Assembly: GCF_040105385.1 (NCBI RefSeq)
Contig: NZ_JBEDNQ010000018.1
Coordinates: forward strand, 22,119 to 86,118
Direction: 5' to 3'
Source of the DNA: Pseudonocardia nematodicida
Lineage (GTDB): Bacteria; Actinomycetota; Actinomycetes; Mycobacteriales; Pseudonocardiaceae
DNA length: 64,000 bases
This document shows, piece by piece, positions 1-7,617 of this stretch. The position numbers and the translations under genes were made by a program. Each line of letters begins with the position of its first letter. Position 1 is the first letter of the stretch. The notes under the pieces were generated by a model that was given only the letters and a program-made list of their open reading frames with translations, searched no databases and was not told the DNA's origin.

Positions 1-441
1 CTGCAGGCCGCGGGCCACCAGGAAGTGCGTGAGCGTCGCGAGCACCGCCAGCAGCGGCAGGCCGGCACCTGAGGCCGTCCCGACCGCGGCGGCCAGCCAG
101 ATCGTCGCCGCCGTGGTCAGCCCGCGCACCACGTCCTGCCGGACGAAGATCAGTCCGGCGCCGATGAACCCGATCCCGGAGACGATCTGAGCCGCGATCC
201 GGGACGGATCCAGCGTTACGTGCGGCGTGTCGAGCAGGTCGGCGAAGCCGTACTTCGAGATCACCATGAACACCGCCGCACCGACGCCGACCAGCACGTG
301 CGTGCGCAGCCCGGCGCTCTTCGCCGCGGCCTCGCGTTCCAGGCCGATCGCGATGGTCAGCACCAGTGCGAGCAGCACCGGCGGGAGCACGTCCCACTGC
401 GCGAGGGTCGACCACGACGGGGCCCACCATCCGTCCGGCAT
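1..441 (-). CDS. MgtC/SapB-family membrane protein (3' end cut by window edge)
   Basis: This reading frame runs off the left edge, so only the first 147 residues are visible. It opens with an ATG preceded by a GGAGG box. It shows several hydrophobic segments and the MgtC hallmarks: GLEREAAAKSAGLRTHVLVG near residues 38-57, then an IVSGIGFIGAG stretch and a GLTTAATIWLAAAVG stretch. MgtC/SapB proteins are inner-membrane proteins tied to Mg2+ limitation and F-ATPase regulation in pathogens. Many actinobacterial copies are uncharacterised. It lies divergent to trmD with 53 bp between the starts, which places it where rimM is usually found. The family call is firm; the physiological role is open. 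Confidence 0.85.
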   Translation of the reverse strand, partial: MPDGWWAPSWSTLAQWDVLPPVLLALVLTIAIGLEREAAAKSAGLRTHVLVGVGAAVFMVISKYGFADLLDTPHVTLDPSRIAAQIVSGIGFIGAGLIFVRQDVVRGLTTAATIWLAAAVGTASGAGLPLLAVLATLTHFLVARGLQ

Positions 442-494
442 CGCCGCACACCTCCCTCGGTGACCACGGCGAGGCGCCTGCGACGATCCGCGGC

Positions 495-1355
495 GTGCGG
501 ATCGACGTCGTCACCATCTTCCCGTCCTACCTCGAACCGTTGCGCGAAGCACTACTCGGGCGCGCGATCGAGCGGGGACTGCTGGAGGTGGCGGTGCACG
601 ACCTGCGGCACTGGACCCACGACGTGCACCAGGCCGTCGACGACGCCCCCTACGGCGGCGGACCCGGCATGGTGATGCGGCCGCAGGTCTGGGGGGACGC
701 CCTCGACGAGGTGCTCGGTGGCGCCGCACCCGAGGCCCCAGCACCCGAGGCCCCAGCACCCGAGGCCCCAGCACCCGACGACGCCGCACCCGACGACGCC
801 GTACCCGACGACGCCGCGCCCGCCCGCCCGCCGGCCCGCCTCGTCGTCCCCACCCCGGCCGGGCGGCCGTTCACCCAGGCCACCGCGCGGAGCTGGGCCA
901 CCGAGCCGCGGCTGGTCTTCGCGTGCGGCCGCTACGAGGGCATCGACGAGCGCGTCCTGCTCGACGTCCGCAGCCGGGGGGTCGAGGTCGACGAGGTCTC
1001 GATCGGCGACTACGTCCTGGTCGGCGGCGAGGTCGCGGTGCTGGTGATGGTCGAGGCCGTCGTCCGGCTGATCCCCGGAGTGCTGGGCAACCCGCGCTCG
1101 GCCGCGGAGGACTCGTTCTCCGACGGGCTGCTGGAGGGACCGTCGTACACGCGTCCGGAGACCTGGCGCGGGCTGGCCGTGCCCGAGGTGCTGCGCAGCG
1201 GCAACCACGCCGCGATCGACCGCTGGCGCCGGGACCGGGCCCTGCAGCGCACCCGGGACCGCCGGCCGGACCTGATCGACGCCCTCCCCGACGGTGCGCT
1301 GGACGCCGCCGACCGCACGGCGCTGGCCGCAGGGCGCACCGACGGCGAGGGCTGA
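495..1355 (+). CDS. trmD: tRNA (guanine-N1-)-methyltransferase with low-complexity insertion
   Basis: TrmD methylates G37 of tRNAs using AdoMet and prevents +1 frameshifting; it is a SPOUT enzyme with a trefoil knot. The protein begins at the GTG giving MRIDVVTIFPSYLEPL, and has the GGGPGMVM loop (about residues 54-61) and the knot motif IGDYVLVGGE near residue 170. At 286 residues it is longer than the usual 230-255 because residues about 74-112 are Ala/Pro/Glu/Asp repeats encoded by 15-bp tandem repeats. No Shine-Dalgarno box is visible. A GACGAT box 7 nt before the GTG suggests a leaderless transcript. rplS lies 283 bp downstream. The gene is not preceded by rimM here. Confidence 0.93.
   Translation: MRIDVVTIFPSYLEPLREALLGRAIERGLLEVAVHDLRHWTHDVHQAVDDAPYGGGPGMVMRPQVWGDALDEVLGGAAPEAPAPEAPAPEAPAPDDAAPDDAVPDDAAPARPPARLVVPTPAGRPFTQATARSWATEPRLVFACGRYEGIDERVLLDVRSRGVEVDEVSIGDYVLVGGEVAVLVMVEAVVRLIPGVLGNPRSAAEDSFSDGLLEGPSYTRPETWRGLAVPEVLRSGNHAAIDRWRRDRALQRTRDRRPDLIDALPDGALDAADRTALAAGRTDGEG
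715..835 (+). repeat. 15-bp tandem repeats inside trmD
   Basis: Copies of a CCCGAGGCCCCAGCA-type 15-mer are followed by copies of a related CCCGACGACGCCGTA-type 15-mer. They encode (PEAPA)n and then (PDDAA)n in frame. The unit length keeps the frame open, so copy-number change would vary only the linker length. Confidence 0.9.
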
Positions 1356-1638
1356 CCGGGCCGGGACGGGGGACCCGGACCACCGGGTGTCCGTGGCGAT
1401 CGGGTCGTCTGGCACTATGGACGGGTTGCCAGCGCCGTGTGCGGTGCTCAGTGACGGCCTCGCGCGCCGGTCGTACCACCTCCGCCGCGGGCCGCGCCGG
1501 AGCCCACCGCCCGGACGCGCGTCGGTGCCCCTGGTGCCGCCGGAGTGGGGCGGCCCGGGAGATGTCCCGGGAACGACCGGGTGACCACCGCACGACCTGC
1601 ACGAACACGAGCACGACACACGAGGACGGACCGTCGAC
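1356..1638 (+). other. Intergenic leader region upstream of rplS
   Basis: These 283 bp between trmD and rplS contain no convincing gene. A CACTAT hexamer at 1413-1418 is a candidate -10 element, which would give rplS its own promoter and a leader of about 215 nt. I could not identify a strong -35 box or a known ribosomal-protein leader fold by eye. Confidence 0.35.
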
Positions 1639-1998
1639 ATGAACACCCTGGACGCACTGGACGCGCAGACCCTGCGCTCCGACATCCCCAGCTTCCGCCC
1701 CGGGGACACGCTCAAGGTGCACGTGAAGGTCATCGAGGGCAACCGCACCCGGACCCAGGTCTTCCAGGGCGTGGTCATCCGCCGCCAGGGCTCGGGCGCC
1801 CGGGAGACCTTCACCGTCCGCAAGATCTCCTTCGGCGTCGGCGTGGAGCGCACCTTCCCGGTGCACACCCCGAACATCGACAAGATCGAGGTCGCCACCC
1901 GCGGCGACGTCCGCCGGGCGAAGCTGTACTACCTCCGTGACCTGCGCGGCAAGGCCGCGAAGATCAAGGAGCGTCGGGAGACCCCGTCCGCGTCCTGA
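1639..1998 (+). CDS. rplS: 50S ribosomal protein L19
   Basis: L19 sits at the 30S-50S interface of the ribosome. The 119-residue product has the family-typical length and motifs: RPGDTLKVHVKVIEGNRTR near residues 20-38, VFQGVVIRR, and the C-terminal LYYLRDLRGKAAKIKE. Its position after trmD and before lepB matches the conserved actinobacterial order. The ATG at 1639 is the natural start, although no strong Shine-Dalgarno box precedes it. Confidence 0.97.
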   Translation: MNTLDALDAQTLRSDIPSFRPGDTLKVHVKVIEGNRTRTQVFQGVVIRRQGSGARETFTVRKISFGVGVERTFPVHTPNIDKIEVATRGDVRRAKLYYLRDLRGKAAKIKERRETPSAS

Positions 1999-2029
1999 CC
2001 GTCACCCCGTCGTGACTTCTCCGGTGACG

Positions 2030-2042
2030 TAATCTCGACGCG
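2030..2042 (+). promoter_or_regulatory. Leaderless promoter of lepB
   Basis: A TAATCT -10 hexamer at 2030-2035 is followed by six nucleotides and the GTG start at 2042. This spacing predicts transcription beginning at or next to the start codon. Confidence 0.55.
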
Positions 2043-4351
2043 TGGCCTTTCCCGAGCTCCCCGACGACCGCCGGGCACGCCCCCGGCGGTATCGCGGTGG
2101 TGATGCCCCCGAGCACACCGGCCGCCGGCGGGCCCAGGACGCGGCGCCGGAGTACGGCAACGCCGACGAGCAGGACTGGCTGCTGGGCGCCGCACTCCAG
2201 CAGGGGGTGCCGGTGAACGAGGGGCAGGACCCCGAGTCCGCCGGCCGGGAGGACCGGGCCGGTCGCGCCCTCCGGACCCGGCACGCGTCCGAGTACGACG
2301 AGGACCACGAGGACGACCACGGCGGCTACGACGACCGCCGGTCCCGTCCGCGCCGCCGCCGGGACGAGGATCCCGCCGGCAGCCGGTACGGACGGCACGG
2401 CGGCCGGCGCAACGGCGACGAGAGCGAGCCGGGCAACGGGTACGCCCCCGGCCGCAACGGCGTCCCGAACGGCCACCACCGTGCCGCAGCCCCCGACCCC
2501 GGCCGGGCCGGGACGAACGGGCACGGCCCCGCGAACGGGCACGGCCCGGAGGGCCCTCCGGGCGGCGCGGGACACCGGGCGAACGGCCGGCCCGGTCCGG
2601 GCGCACACTCCGGTGCGCACCCGACGAACGGCGCCGGCCGGCACGGCGCGCCCCGCAACGGCGGCGCCCCGGGTCCGGACGGGCTCGACGCGCTGCGCGC
2701 CCGCTACTCCGAACACCTCGGGGACTCCGGCGCCCACCAGGTCCCCGCGGACCCGCCGCGTCCCCCGAACGGACGTCGCCCCACCGGCGACCGGTCCTGG
2801 CCGCCTCCCGGCCGACCCCGCGCCGACGACGCCGGGGACCCCCGTCCCGGGCACACCGGCGGGCACTGGCGCGACGCCGGGCCGCCGTCCGGCGCGGTGG
2901 CCGGACCCCCGCCCGCCAGATCCCCCACACGCGCTCCCGGCCACGACGCTCCGGCCGGACCCCGGCGCGGCCCCGGCGACTCCGGGCAGACCCGCTACGG
3001 GCCGCCCGACGGCGATCCGCGCCGCGTGCCCGGGCCGAGACCGCCACGCGGCCGCGGACCCGACGAACCGCCGGCGCGCACCGGTGGTCACCCGCGGCGC
3101 GGCCCCGATCCCCGTGGACCGGCCCACCCGGAGACCACCACGGTGTTCGGGACCGGTGGCCGTCCCGGCGTCGTACCACCGGGAGCACCCGGCGAACGGC
3201 CCCGGCGGCGCCCGGTCCCCGACGCCGAGGCGGGCCCCGACGAGGACGTGCCCTACGCCGTCGACCAGCTCTACGGCGGCGACGAGCACGGCCCGGTCCG
3301 CCGTCGCGGGCCGGCCGCCGCCGGACTCGCCCCCGACACCGGGGTCCCACCCGGCTACGAGGACGAGGACGAGCGGGACGAGGAGGAGAACCGGGACACC
3401 GCGGCGGCCACGGCCGACGACGGTCCGAGCGTGGGGAAGCGCGTCGGGCCGGTCGGGGCCGGGGCGAGGCTCATGGTGTGGGCCGGGCTCCGCAAGGACG
3501 CCGACGGCGAGAAGCGCCAGCTGTCGTTCTGGAAGGAGCTCCTGCTCCTCGGCGCCGTCGCGTTCCTGCTGACGATCCTGATCCAGACGTTCCTGGCCAA
3601 GGTCTACGTCATCCCGTCCGGGTCGATGGAGACGACCCTGCACGGCTGCAGCGGCTGCAACAACGACCGCGTGCTCGTCGACAAGGTCACCTACAACTTC
3701 ACCGACATCTCGCCGGGCGACGTCGTGGTCTTCCGCGGCACCGACGGCTGGGCGGCCGAGGTCCCGTCCGACGCGGGATCGTCGAACCCGCTCGTGCGTG
3801 GCCTGCAGGGCTTCGGGTCGCTGGTCGGCCTCGCCCCGCCGGACGAGAAGGACTTCGTCAAGCGGGTGATCGCCGTCGGCGGCCAGACGGTGGCCTGCTG
3901 CGACGCGCTGAACCAGGTGATGGTCGACGGGCAACCGCTCGAGGAGCCCTACGTCTACTACCTCCCCGAAGCGGGTCCGGCGCGGCAGATCCCGTTCGGT
4001 CCGATCACGGTGCCCGAGGGCGAGTACTGGATGATGGGCGACTCGCGGAACAACTCCGCCGACTCTCGGGCGGCCGGACACGGGCCGATCCCGGAGGCGA
4101 ACGTCATCGGCAAGGCGCGGCTGATCGTGCTGCCGTTCGACCGGTTCGGCCGGATCGACTCGTTCGACCCGCAGACCTCGGCCACCGCCTCGGCGGTACC
4201 GGGGCTGCCGGGCACCGTCCCGCTGGCGCTGGGCATGATGGGGACCGTCCCGTTCGCGCTCGGCCGGCGTCGTCTCCTCGCCGCCCGCGCCGAGGCCGAG
4301 CGGTTCCTGCCCGCCACGCGCCGCCCACCCCGGTGGCGCCGGAGAACCTGA
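2042..4351 (+). CDS. lepB: Signal peptidase I with a ~460-residue disordered N-terminal extension
   Basis: Type I signal peptidase cleaves signal peptides from Sec- and Tat-exported proteins at the outer face of the membrane. The catalytic part lies in the last 280 residues. A membrane anchor (LLLLGAVAFLLTILIQTFLA, about residues 500-519) is followed by VIPSGSMETT with nucleophile Ser528, and by the general-base Lys607 in DFVKRVIAVGG. Box E-like GDSRNNSADSR follows, with a short hydrophobic stretch near the C-terminus. The first ~465 residues are Arg/Pro/Gly/Asp/Asn-rich with no recognisable domain, and would lie in the cytoplasm. Family members are normally 250-320 residues. The leaderless promoter at 2030 and the continuous frame support the distal GTG start, but a start nearer the anchor cannot be excluded. 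Confidence 0.9.
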   Translation: MAFPELPDDRRARPRRYRGGDAPEHTGRRRAQDAAPEYGNADEQDWLLGAALQQGVPVNEGQDPESAGREDRAGRALRTRHASEYDEDHEDDHGGYDDRRSRPRRRRDEDPAGSRYGRHGGRRNGDESEPGNGYAPGRNGVPNGHHRAAAPDPGRAGTNGHGPANGHGPEGPPGGAGHRANGRPGPGAHSGAHPTNGAGRHGAPRNGGAPGPDGLDALRARYSEHLGDSGAHQVPADPPRPPNGRRPTGDRSWPPPGRPRADDAGDPRPGHTGGHWRDAGPPSGAVAGPPPARSPTRAPGHDAPAGPRRGPGDSGQTRYGPPDGDPRRVPGPRPPRGRGPDEPPARTGGHPRRGPDPRGPAHPETTTVFGTGGRPGVVPPGAPGERPRRRPVPDAEAGPDEDVPYAVDQLYGGDEHGPVRRRGPAAAGLAPDTGVPPGYEDEDERDEEENRDTAAATADDGPSVGKRVGPVGAGARLMVWAGLRKDADGEKRQLSFWKELLLLGAVAFLLTILIQTFLAKVYVIPSGSMETTLHGCSGCNNDRVLVDKVTYNFTDISPGDVVVFRGTDGWAAEVPSDAGSSNPLVRGLQGFGSLVGLAPPDEKDFVKRVIAVGGQTVACCDALNQVMVDGQPLEEPYVYYLPEAGPARQIPFGPITVPEGEYWMMGDSRNNSADSRAAGHGPIPEANVIGKARLIVLPFDRFGRIDSFDPQTSATASAVPGLPGTVPLALGMMGTVPFALGRRRLLAARAEAERFLPATRRPPRWRRRT

Positions 4352-4362
4352 CCGGGAGCAGC

Positions 4363-5229
4363 GTGCCGGTTCCTCCCATCCGCGCCCGGACGGCCGCGGC
4401 GCCCCGGCGTGCCCGGCGCCGCCCGATCCGGGTACTGCCCGACGGCCTGCGACCGCCGCGGGCCGTCGTCCGCGACGCCGGCAGCTGGACCCTGCAGTCG
4501 GTCCTGCAGCGCTACGGTCTCGGCCCCGTCGCCGGCGTCGACGAGGCCGGACGGGGCGCGAGCGCCGGGCCGCTGGTCATCGCCTCGTGCGTGCTGCGAC
4601 CGGCCGACGCCCGGGCCCTCGACGGGCTGACCGACTCGAAGCTGCTGACGGCGTCGGCGCGCGAGTACTGGTACGAGCGGATCACCCGTCGCGCGCTCGA
4701 CCGGGCGGTGATCGTCGTTCCGGCGGCGGAGGTCGACCGGCGGGGCGTGCACGTCGCGAACATCGAGGGCATGCGGCGCGCGGTCGCCGCGCTCACCACG
4801 GCTCCACCCGGCTACGTGCTGACCGACGGGTTCCCGGTGCGCGGGTTCGGCCGGCCGGCGCTGGCCGTGCCCAAGGGGGACCAGGTCGCCGCCTGCGTCG
4901 CGGCCGCGTCGGTGCTCGCCAAGGTCACCCGGGACCGGCTGATGACCGAGCTCGACGGCAGCTACGACGCCTACGGTTTTGCGGTGCACAAGGGGTACAG
5001 CACGCCCGAGCACGAGACCGCGCTGCGCGCGCACGGGCCGTGTCCGGAGCACCGGTACTCGTTCGCGAACGTCGCGGCGGTGGCCGGGCGCGGGGCGCGG
5101 ACCGGGCTGGTCCACAATGAGGCGGTCCCGGAGGACACCGAGTCGTTCGGTGAGGGGTACCGGGCCGACGAGGTGCCGGTGCCGGAACGGGAGCCGATGG
5201 AGATCGTCACGGGAGGAGCGGGCCGGTGA
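4363..5229 (+). CDS. rnhB: Ribonuclease HII
   Basis: RNase HII cuts the RNA strand of RNA-DNA hybrids and starts ribonucleotide excision repair. The conserved acidic residues are visible in GVDEAGRGASAGPL, in LTDSKLL and in VLTDGFPV; the GDQVAACVAAASVLAKVTRD and HKGYSTPEH motifs also fit the family. The GTG at 4363, preceded by GGGAG, gives 288 residues with a basic N-terminal extension and an acidic C-terminal tail, both longer than in compact homologues. It starts 11 bp after lepB and overlaps the next gene by 4 bp (GTGA), so the genes are probably co-transcribed and translationally coupled. Confidence 0.95.
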   Translation: MPVPPIRARTAAAPRRARRRPIRVLPDGLRPPRAVVRDAGSWTLQSVLQRYGLGPVAGVDEAGRGASAGPLVIASCVLRPADARALDGLTDSKLLTASAREYWYERITRRALDRAVIVVPAAEVDRRGVHVANIEGMRRAVAALTTAPPGYVLTDGFPVRGFGRPALAVPKGDQVAACVAAASVLAKVTRDRLMTELDGSYDAYGFAVHKGYSTPEHETALRAHGPCPEHRYSFANVAAVAGRGARTGLVHNEAVPEDTESFGEGYRADEVPVPEREPMEIVTGGAGR

Positions 5230-5549
5230 GCGCCGAGGATCTCGAGAAGTACGAGACCGAGATGGAGCTCACGCTCTACAAGGAGTACCGCGACATCGTC
5301 GCGCAGTTCTCCTACGTCGTGGAGACCGAGCGGCGGTTCTACCTGGCCAACTCGGTGGACGTCGCCCCGCGCAACGCCGACGGCGAGGTCTACTTCGAGG
5401 TCCGGATGTCGGACGCCTGGGTGTGGGACATGTACCGCCCGGCGCGCTTCGTGAAGAACGTGCGGGTGGTGACGTTCAAGGACGTCAACATCGAGGAGCT
5501 CGACACCCCCGACCTGCGGCTGCCCGAGGACGACAACTTCTCCGGCTGA
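5226..5549 (+). CDS. DUF2469 family protein
   Basis: This 107-residue acidic protein (MSAEDLEKYETEMELTLYKE ... VWDMYRPARFVKNVRVVTFKDVNIEEL) belongs to DUF2469, a family largely restricted to Actinobacteria and regularly located just after rnhB. Function is unknown. No signal peptide, membrane segment or catalytic motif is seen. The four-base overlap with rnhB implies coupled translation. Confidence 0.92.
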   Translation: MSAEDLEKYETEMELTLYKEYRDIVAQFSYVVETERRFYLANSVDVAPRNADGEVYFEVRMSDAWVWDMYRPARFVKNVRVVTFKDVNIEELDTPDLRLPEDDNFSG

Positions 5550-5740
5550 GCCCCGGGCCCCGCTGTCGCACCCTGGCGGCACGGCCGGGCCCCGGCCAGC
5601 CTGCCGGACCGCCCTGACAGGTACGGGGCCCGCGACCCGCGGTTCCCGGTGCCCGTCCCCAACCCGGCGGTATCCGGCGATCTGTCCACAGCCGCCCGAT
5701 CCGTCGGTCCGCCGGCGGCTCCCGGCCCGATCGTGGACGC

Positions 5741-6103
5741 ATGGCAGCGAAGGACGAGCTCGGCCGCCGCGGTGAGGACACCGCCGCCGAGTACCTACAG
5801 CGGGAGCACGGGATGGTCGTGCTGTCCCGCAACTGGCGGTGCCGGGACGGTGAGCTCGACATCGTCGCGACCGACCCGGAGCACCGGCTGATCGTCTGCG
5901 AGGTGAAGACCCGGTCGGGCACCCGCTACGGCGAGCCCGCCGAGGCGATCGACCCGCGGAAGGTCCGGCGGATCCGCAGGCTGGCGAAGACCTGGATGTC
6001 GGCGCACCACGTGGCGTGGTGCGAGATCCGGTTCGACGTCGTCGCGGTGCTGATGCCCCCGGGACGGCCGGTCACGCTCACCCACTACCCGGCGGCGTTC
6101 TGA
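5741..6103 (+). CDS. YraN/UPF0102 family nuclease-fold protein
   Basis: The 120-residue protein has the PD-(D/E)XK-like core typical of UPF0102: GELDIVATDP (about residues 46-55) followed by LIVCEVKTRSGTRYGEP (about 59-75), where Asp, Glu and Lys form the putative active site. YraN proteins are structurally related to Holliday-junction resolvases, but their cellular role is not settled. It sits one base ahead of comM (TGATG), in the conserved yraN-comM-dprA order. The 191 bp upstream contain no other gene. Confidence 0.93.
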   Translation: MAAKDELGRRGEDTAAEYLQREHGMVVLSRNWRCRDGELDIVATDPEHRLIVCEVKTRSGTRYGEPAEAIDPRKVRRIRRLAKTWMSAHHVAWCEIRFDVVAVLMPPGRPVTLTHYPAAF

Positions 6104-7617
6104 TGGGCGACCTGGCGAGGGTCTGGTCGGTCGCCCTGCACGGCGTCGACGGCGTCCCGGTCGAGATCGAGGCCGCGATCGGCGGCGGCATCCCCGGGGT
6201 GCACCTGGTCGGGCTCCCGGACGCCTCCCTGCAGGAGGCGAAGGACCGGGTCCGGTCCGCGATCGTGCACTCCGACCGGACCTGGCCCAACGAACGGATC
6301 GTGCTGGCGCTCTCGCCGGCCACCCTGCGCAAGACCGGCAGCCGCTTCGACGTGGCCCTGGCCGTGGGCGTGCTGGCCGCGCACCGCACGATCCGGAGCG
6401 AGCGGCTGCACGGCACCGTGCTGCTCGGCGAGCTCGCCCTCGACGGGCGGCTGCGCCCGGTCCGCGGCGTCCTCCCGTGCCTGCTCGCGGCCCGGGACGC
6501 CGGGATGCGGCGCGCCGTCGTCCCGCGGGACGGGCTCGCCGAGGCGGCGCTGGTCGACGGGATCGACACGTTCGGCGCCGACACCCTCGGCGACGTGCTC
6601 GACTGGGCCGACGGGCTGCGCGAGCTCGACCCGGCAGTGCCGGACGTGAGCCGCGGCCCGGCACCGGCCGCGCCCGAACTGGCCGACGTCATCGGCCAGG
6701 CGGACGCCCGGCACGCCCTGGAGATCGCCGCCGCCGGTGGGCACCACCTGCTGATGGTCGGCCCGCCCGGCACCGGGAAGACCATGCTGGCGCAGCGGAT
6801 CGTCGGCCTGCTCCCCGAACTGGATCCCGCCGAGGCACTCCAGCTGGCCTCGATCCGCTCGGTGGCCGGCCCGCTCGGGGCCGCCGGGCCGCTGCCGAGA
6901 CTCGCGCCGTTCGTCGCCCCGCACCACTCGGCGTCGGCCGCGGCGGTGCTCGGCGGGGGCAGCGGGGTCGCCCGGCCCGGCGCGGTCTCGCTCGCCCACC
7001 GCGGGGTCCTCTTCCTCGACGAGTGCCCGCACTGGCCCGCCTCGGTGCTGGACGCGCTGCGCACCCCGCTGGAGGAGGGCGAGGTCCGGCTGGCGCGCGC
7101 GGACGGCACCGTCCGCTACCCGGCCCGGTTCCAGCTCGTCCTCGCGGCCAACCCCTGCCCGTGCGCGCCGCCGATCGACCGGGACTGCACCTGCCGGCCC
7201 GACGTCCGCCGCCGCTACCTCGCCCGGCTGTCCGGGCCACTGCTCGACCGGGTCGACCTGCGCGTGCCGATGTACCCGCTGACCGCCCTCTCCGCGGCCG
7301 ACGAGCCGGGGGAGCGGACCGCGACCGTGCGCGGCCGGGTGCTCGACGCGCGGGCCGCGGCCGTCGAGCGCTGGTCCGCGCACGGCTGGCGGTGCAACGC
7401 CGAGGTCCCCGGCACCGAGCTGCGCGCCCGGTTCCCGCTCCCGCGGGTCGTGGTGGAGCCGCTGGAGAAGCGCCTCGAGGCCGGTGAGCTGAGCGCCCGC
7501 GGGGCCGACCGGGCGTTGCGGGTGGCCTGGACGCTCAGCGACCTCGCTGGCACCGACCGCCCGGACCGCGCCGCGGTCGACGCCGCGCTGTACTTCCGCC
7601 ACCGGGGTGCGGCATGA
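6103..7617 (+). CDS. comM: YifB/ComM family Mg-chelatase-like AAA+ ATPase
   Basis: ComM-type proteins are hexameric AAA+ helicases that extend branch migration during natural transformation in proteobacteria; the actinobacterial role is less clear. The 504-residue product has an N-terminal ChlI-like domain (GIPGVHLVGLPDASLQEAKD), Walker A GPPGTGKT at about residues 221-228, Walker B VLFLDE near 302, the AANPCPCAPP zinc-ribbon-like segment with CTC further on, and a C-terminal Mg-chelatase domain. It starts within the yraN stop codon and overlaps dprA by four bases, so yraN, comM and dprA look like one translational unit. Confidence 0.95.
   Translation: MGDLARVWSVALHGVDGVPVEIEAAIGGGIPGVHLVGLPDASLQEAKDRVRSAIVHSDRTWPNERIVLALSPATLRKTGSRFDVALAVGVLAAHRTIRSERLHGTVLLGELALDGRLRPVRGVLPCLLAARDAGMRRAVVPRDGLAEAALVDGIDTFGADTLGDVLDWADGLRELDPAVPDVSRGPAPAAPELADVIGQADARHALEIAAAGGHHLLMVGPPGTGKTMLAQRIVGLLPELDPAEALQLASIRSVAGPLGAAGPLPRLAPFVAPHHSASAAAVLGGGSGVARPGAVSLAHRGVLFLDECPHWPASVLDALRTPLEEGEVRLARADGTVRYPARFQLVLAANPCPCAPPIDRDCTCRPDVRRRYLARLSGPLLDRVDLRVPMYPLTALSAADEPGERTATVRGRVLDARAAAVERWSAHGWRCNAEVPGTELRARFPLPRVVVEPLEKRLEAGELSARGADRALRVAWTLSDLAGTDRPDRAAVDAALYFRHRGAA

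Noticed and set aside
552..1898. Long minus-strand frame opposite trmD and rplS
   Set aside because: Such frames are expected shadows at very high GC. Its product is Arg/Pro-rich, lacks any domain and is antisense to two clearly conserved genes.
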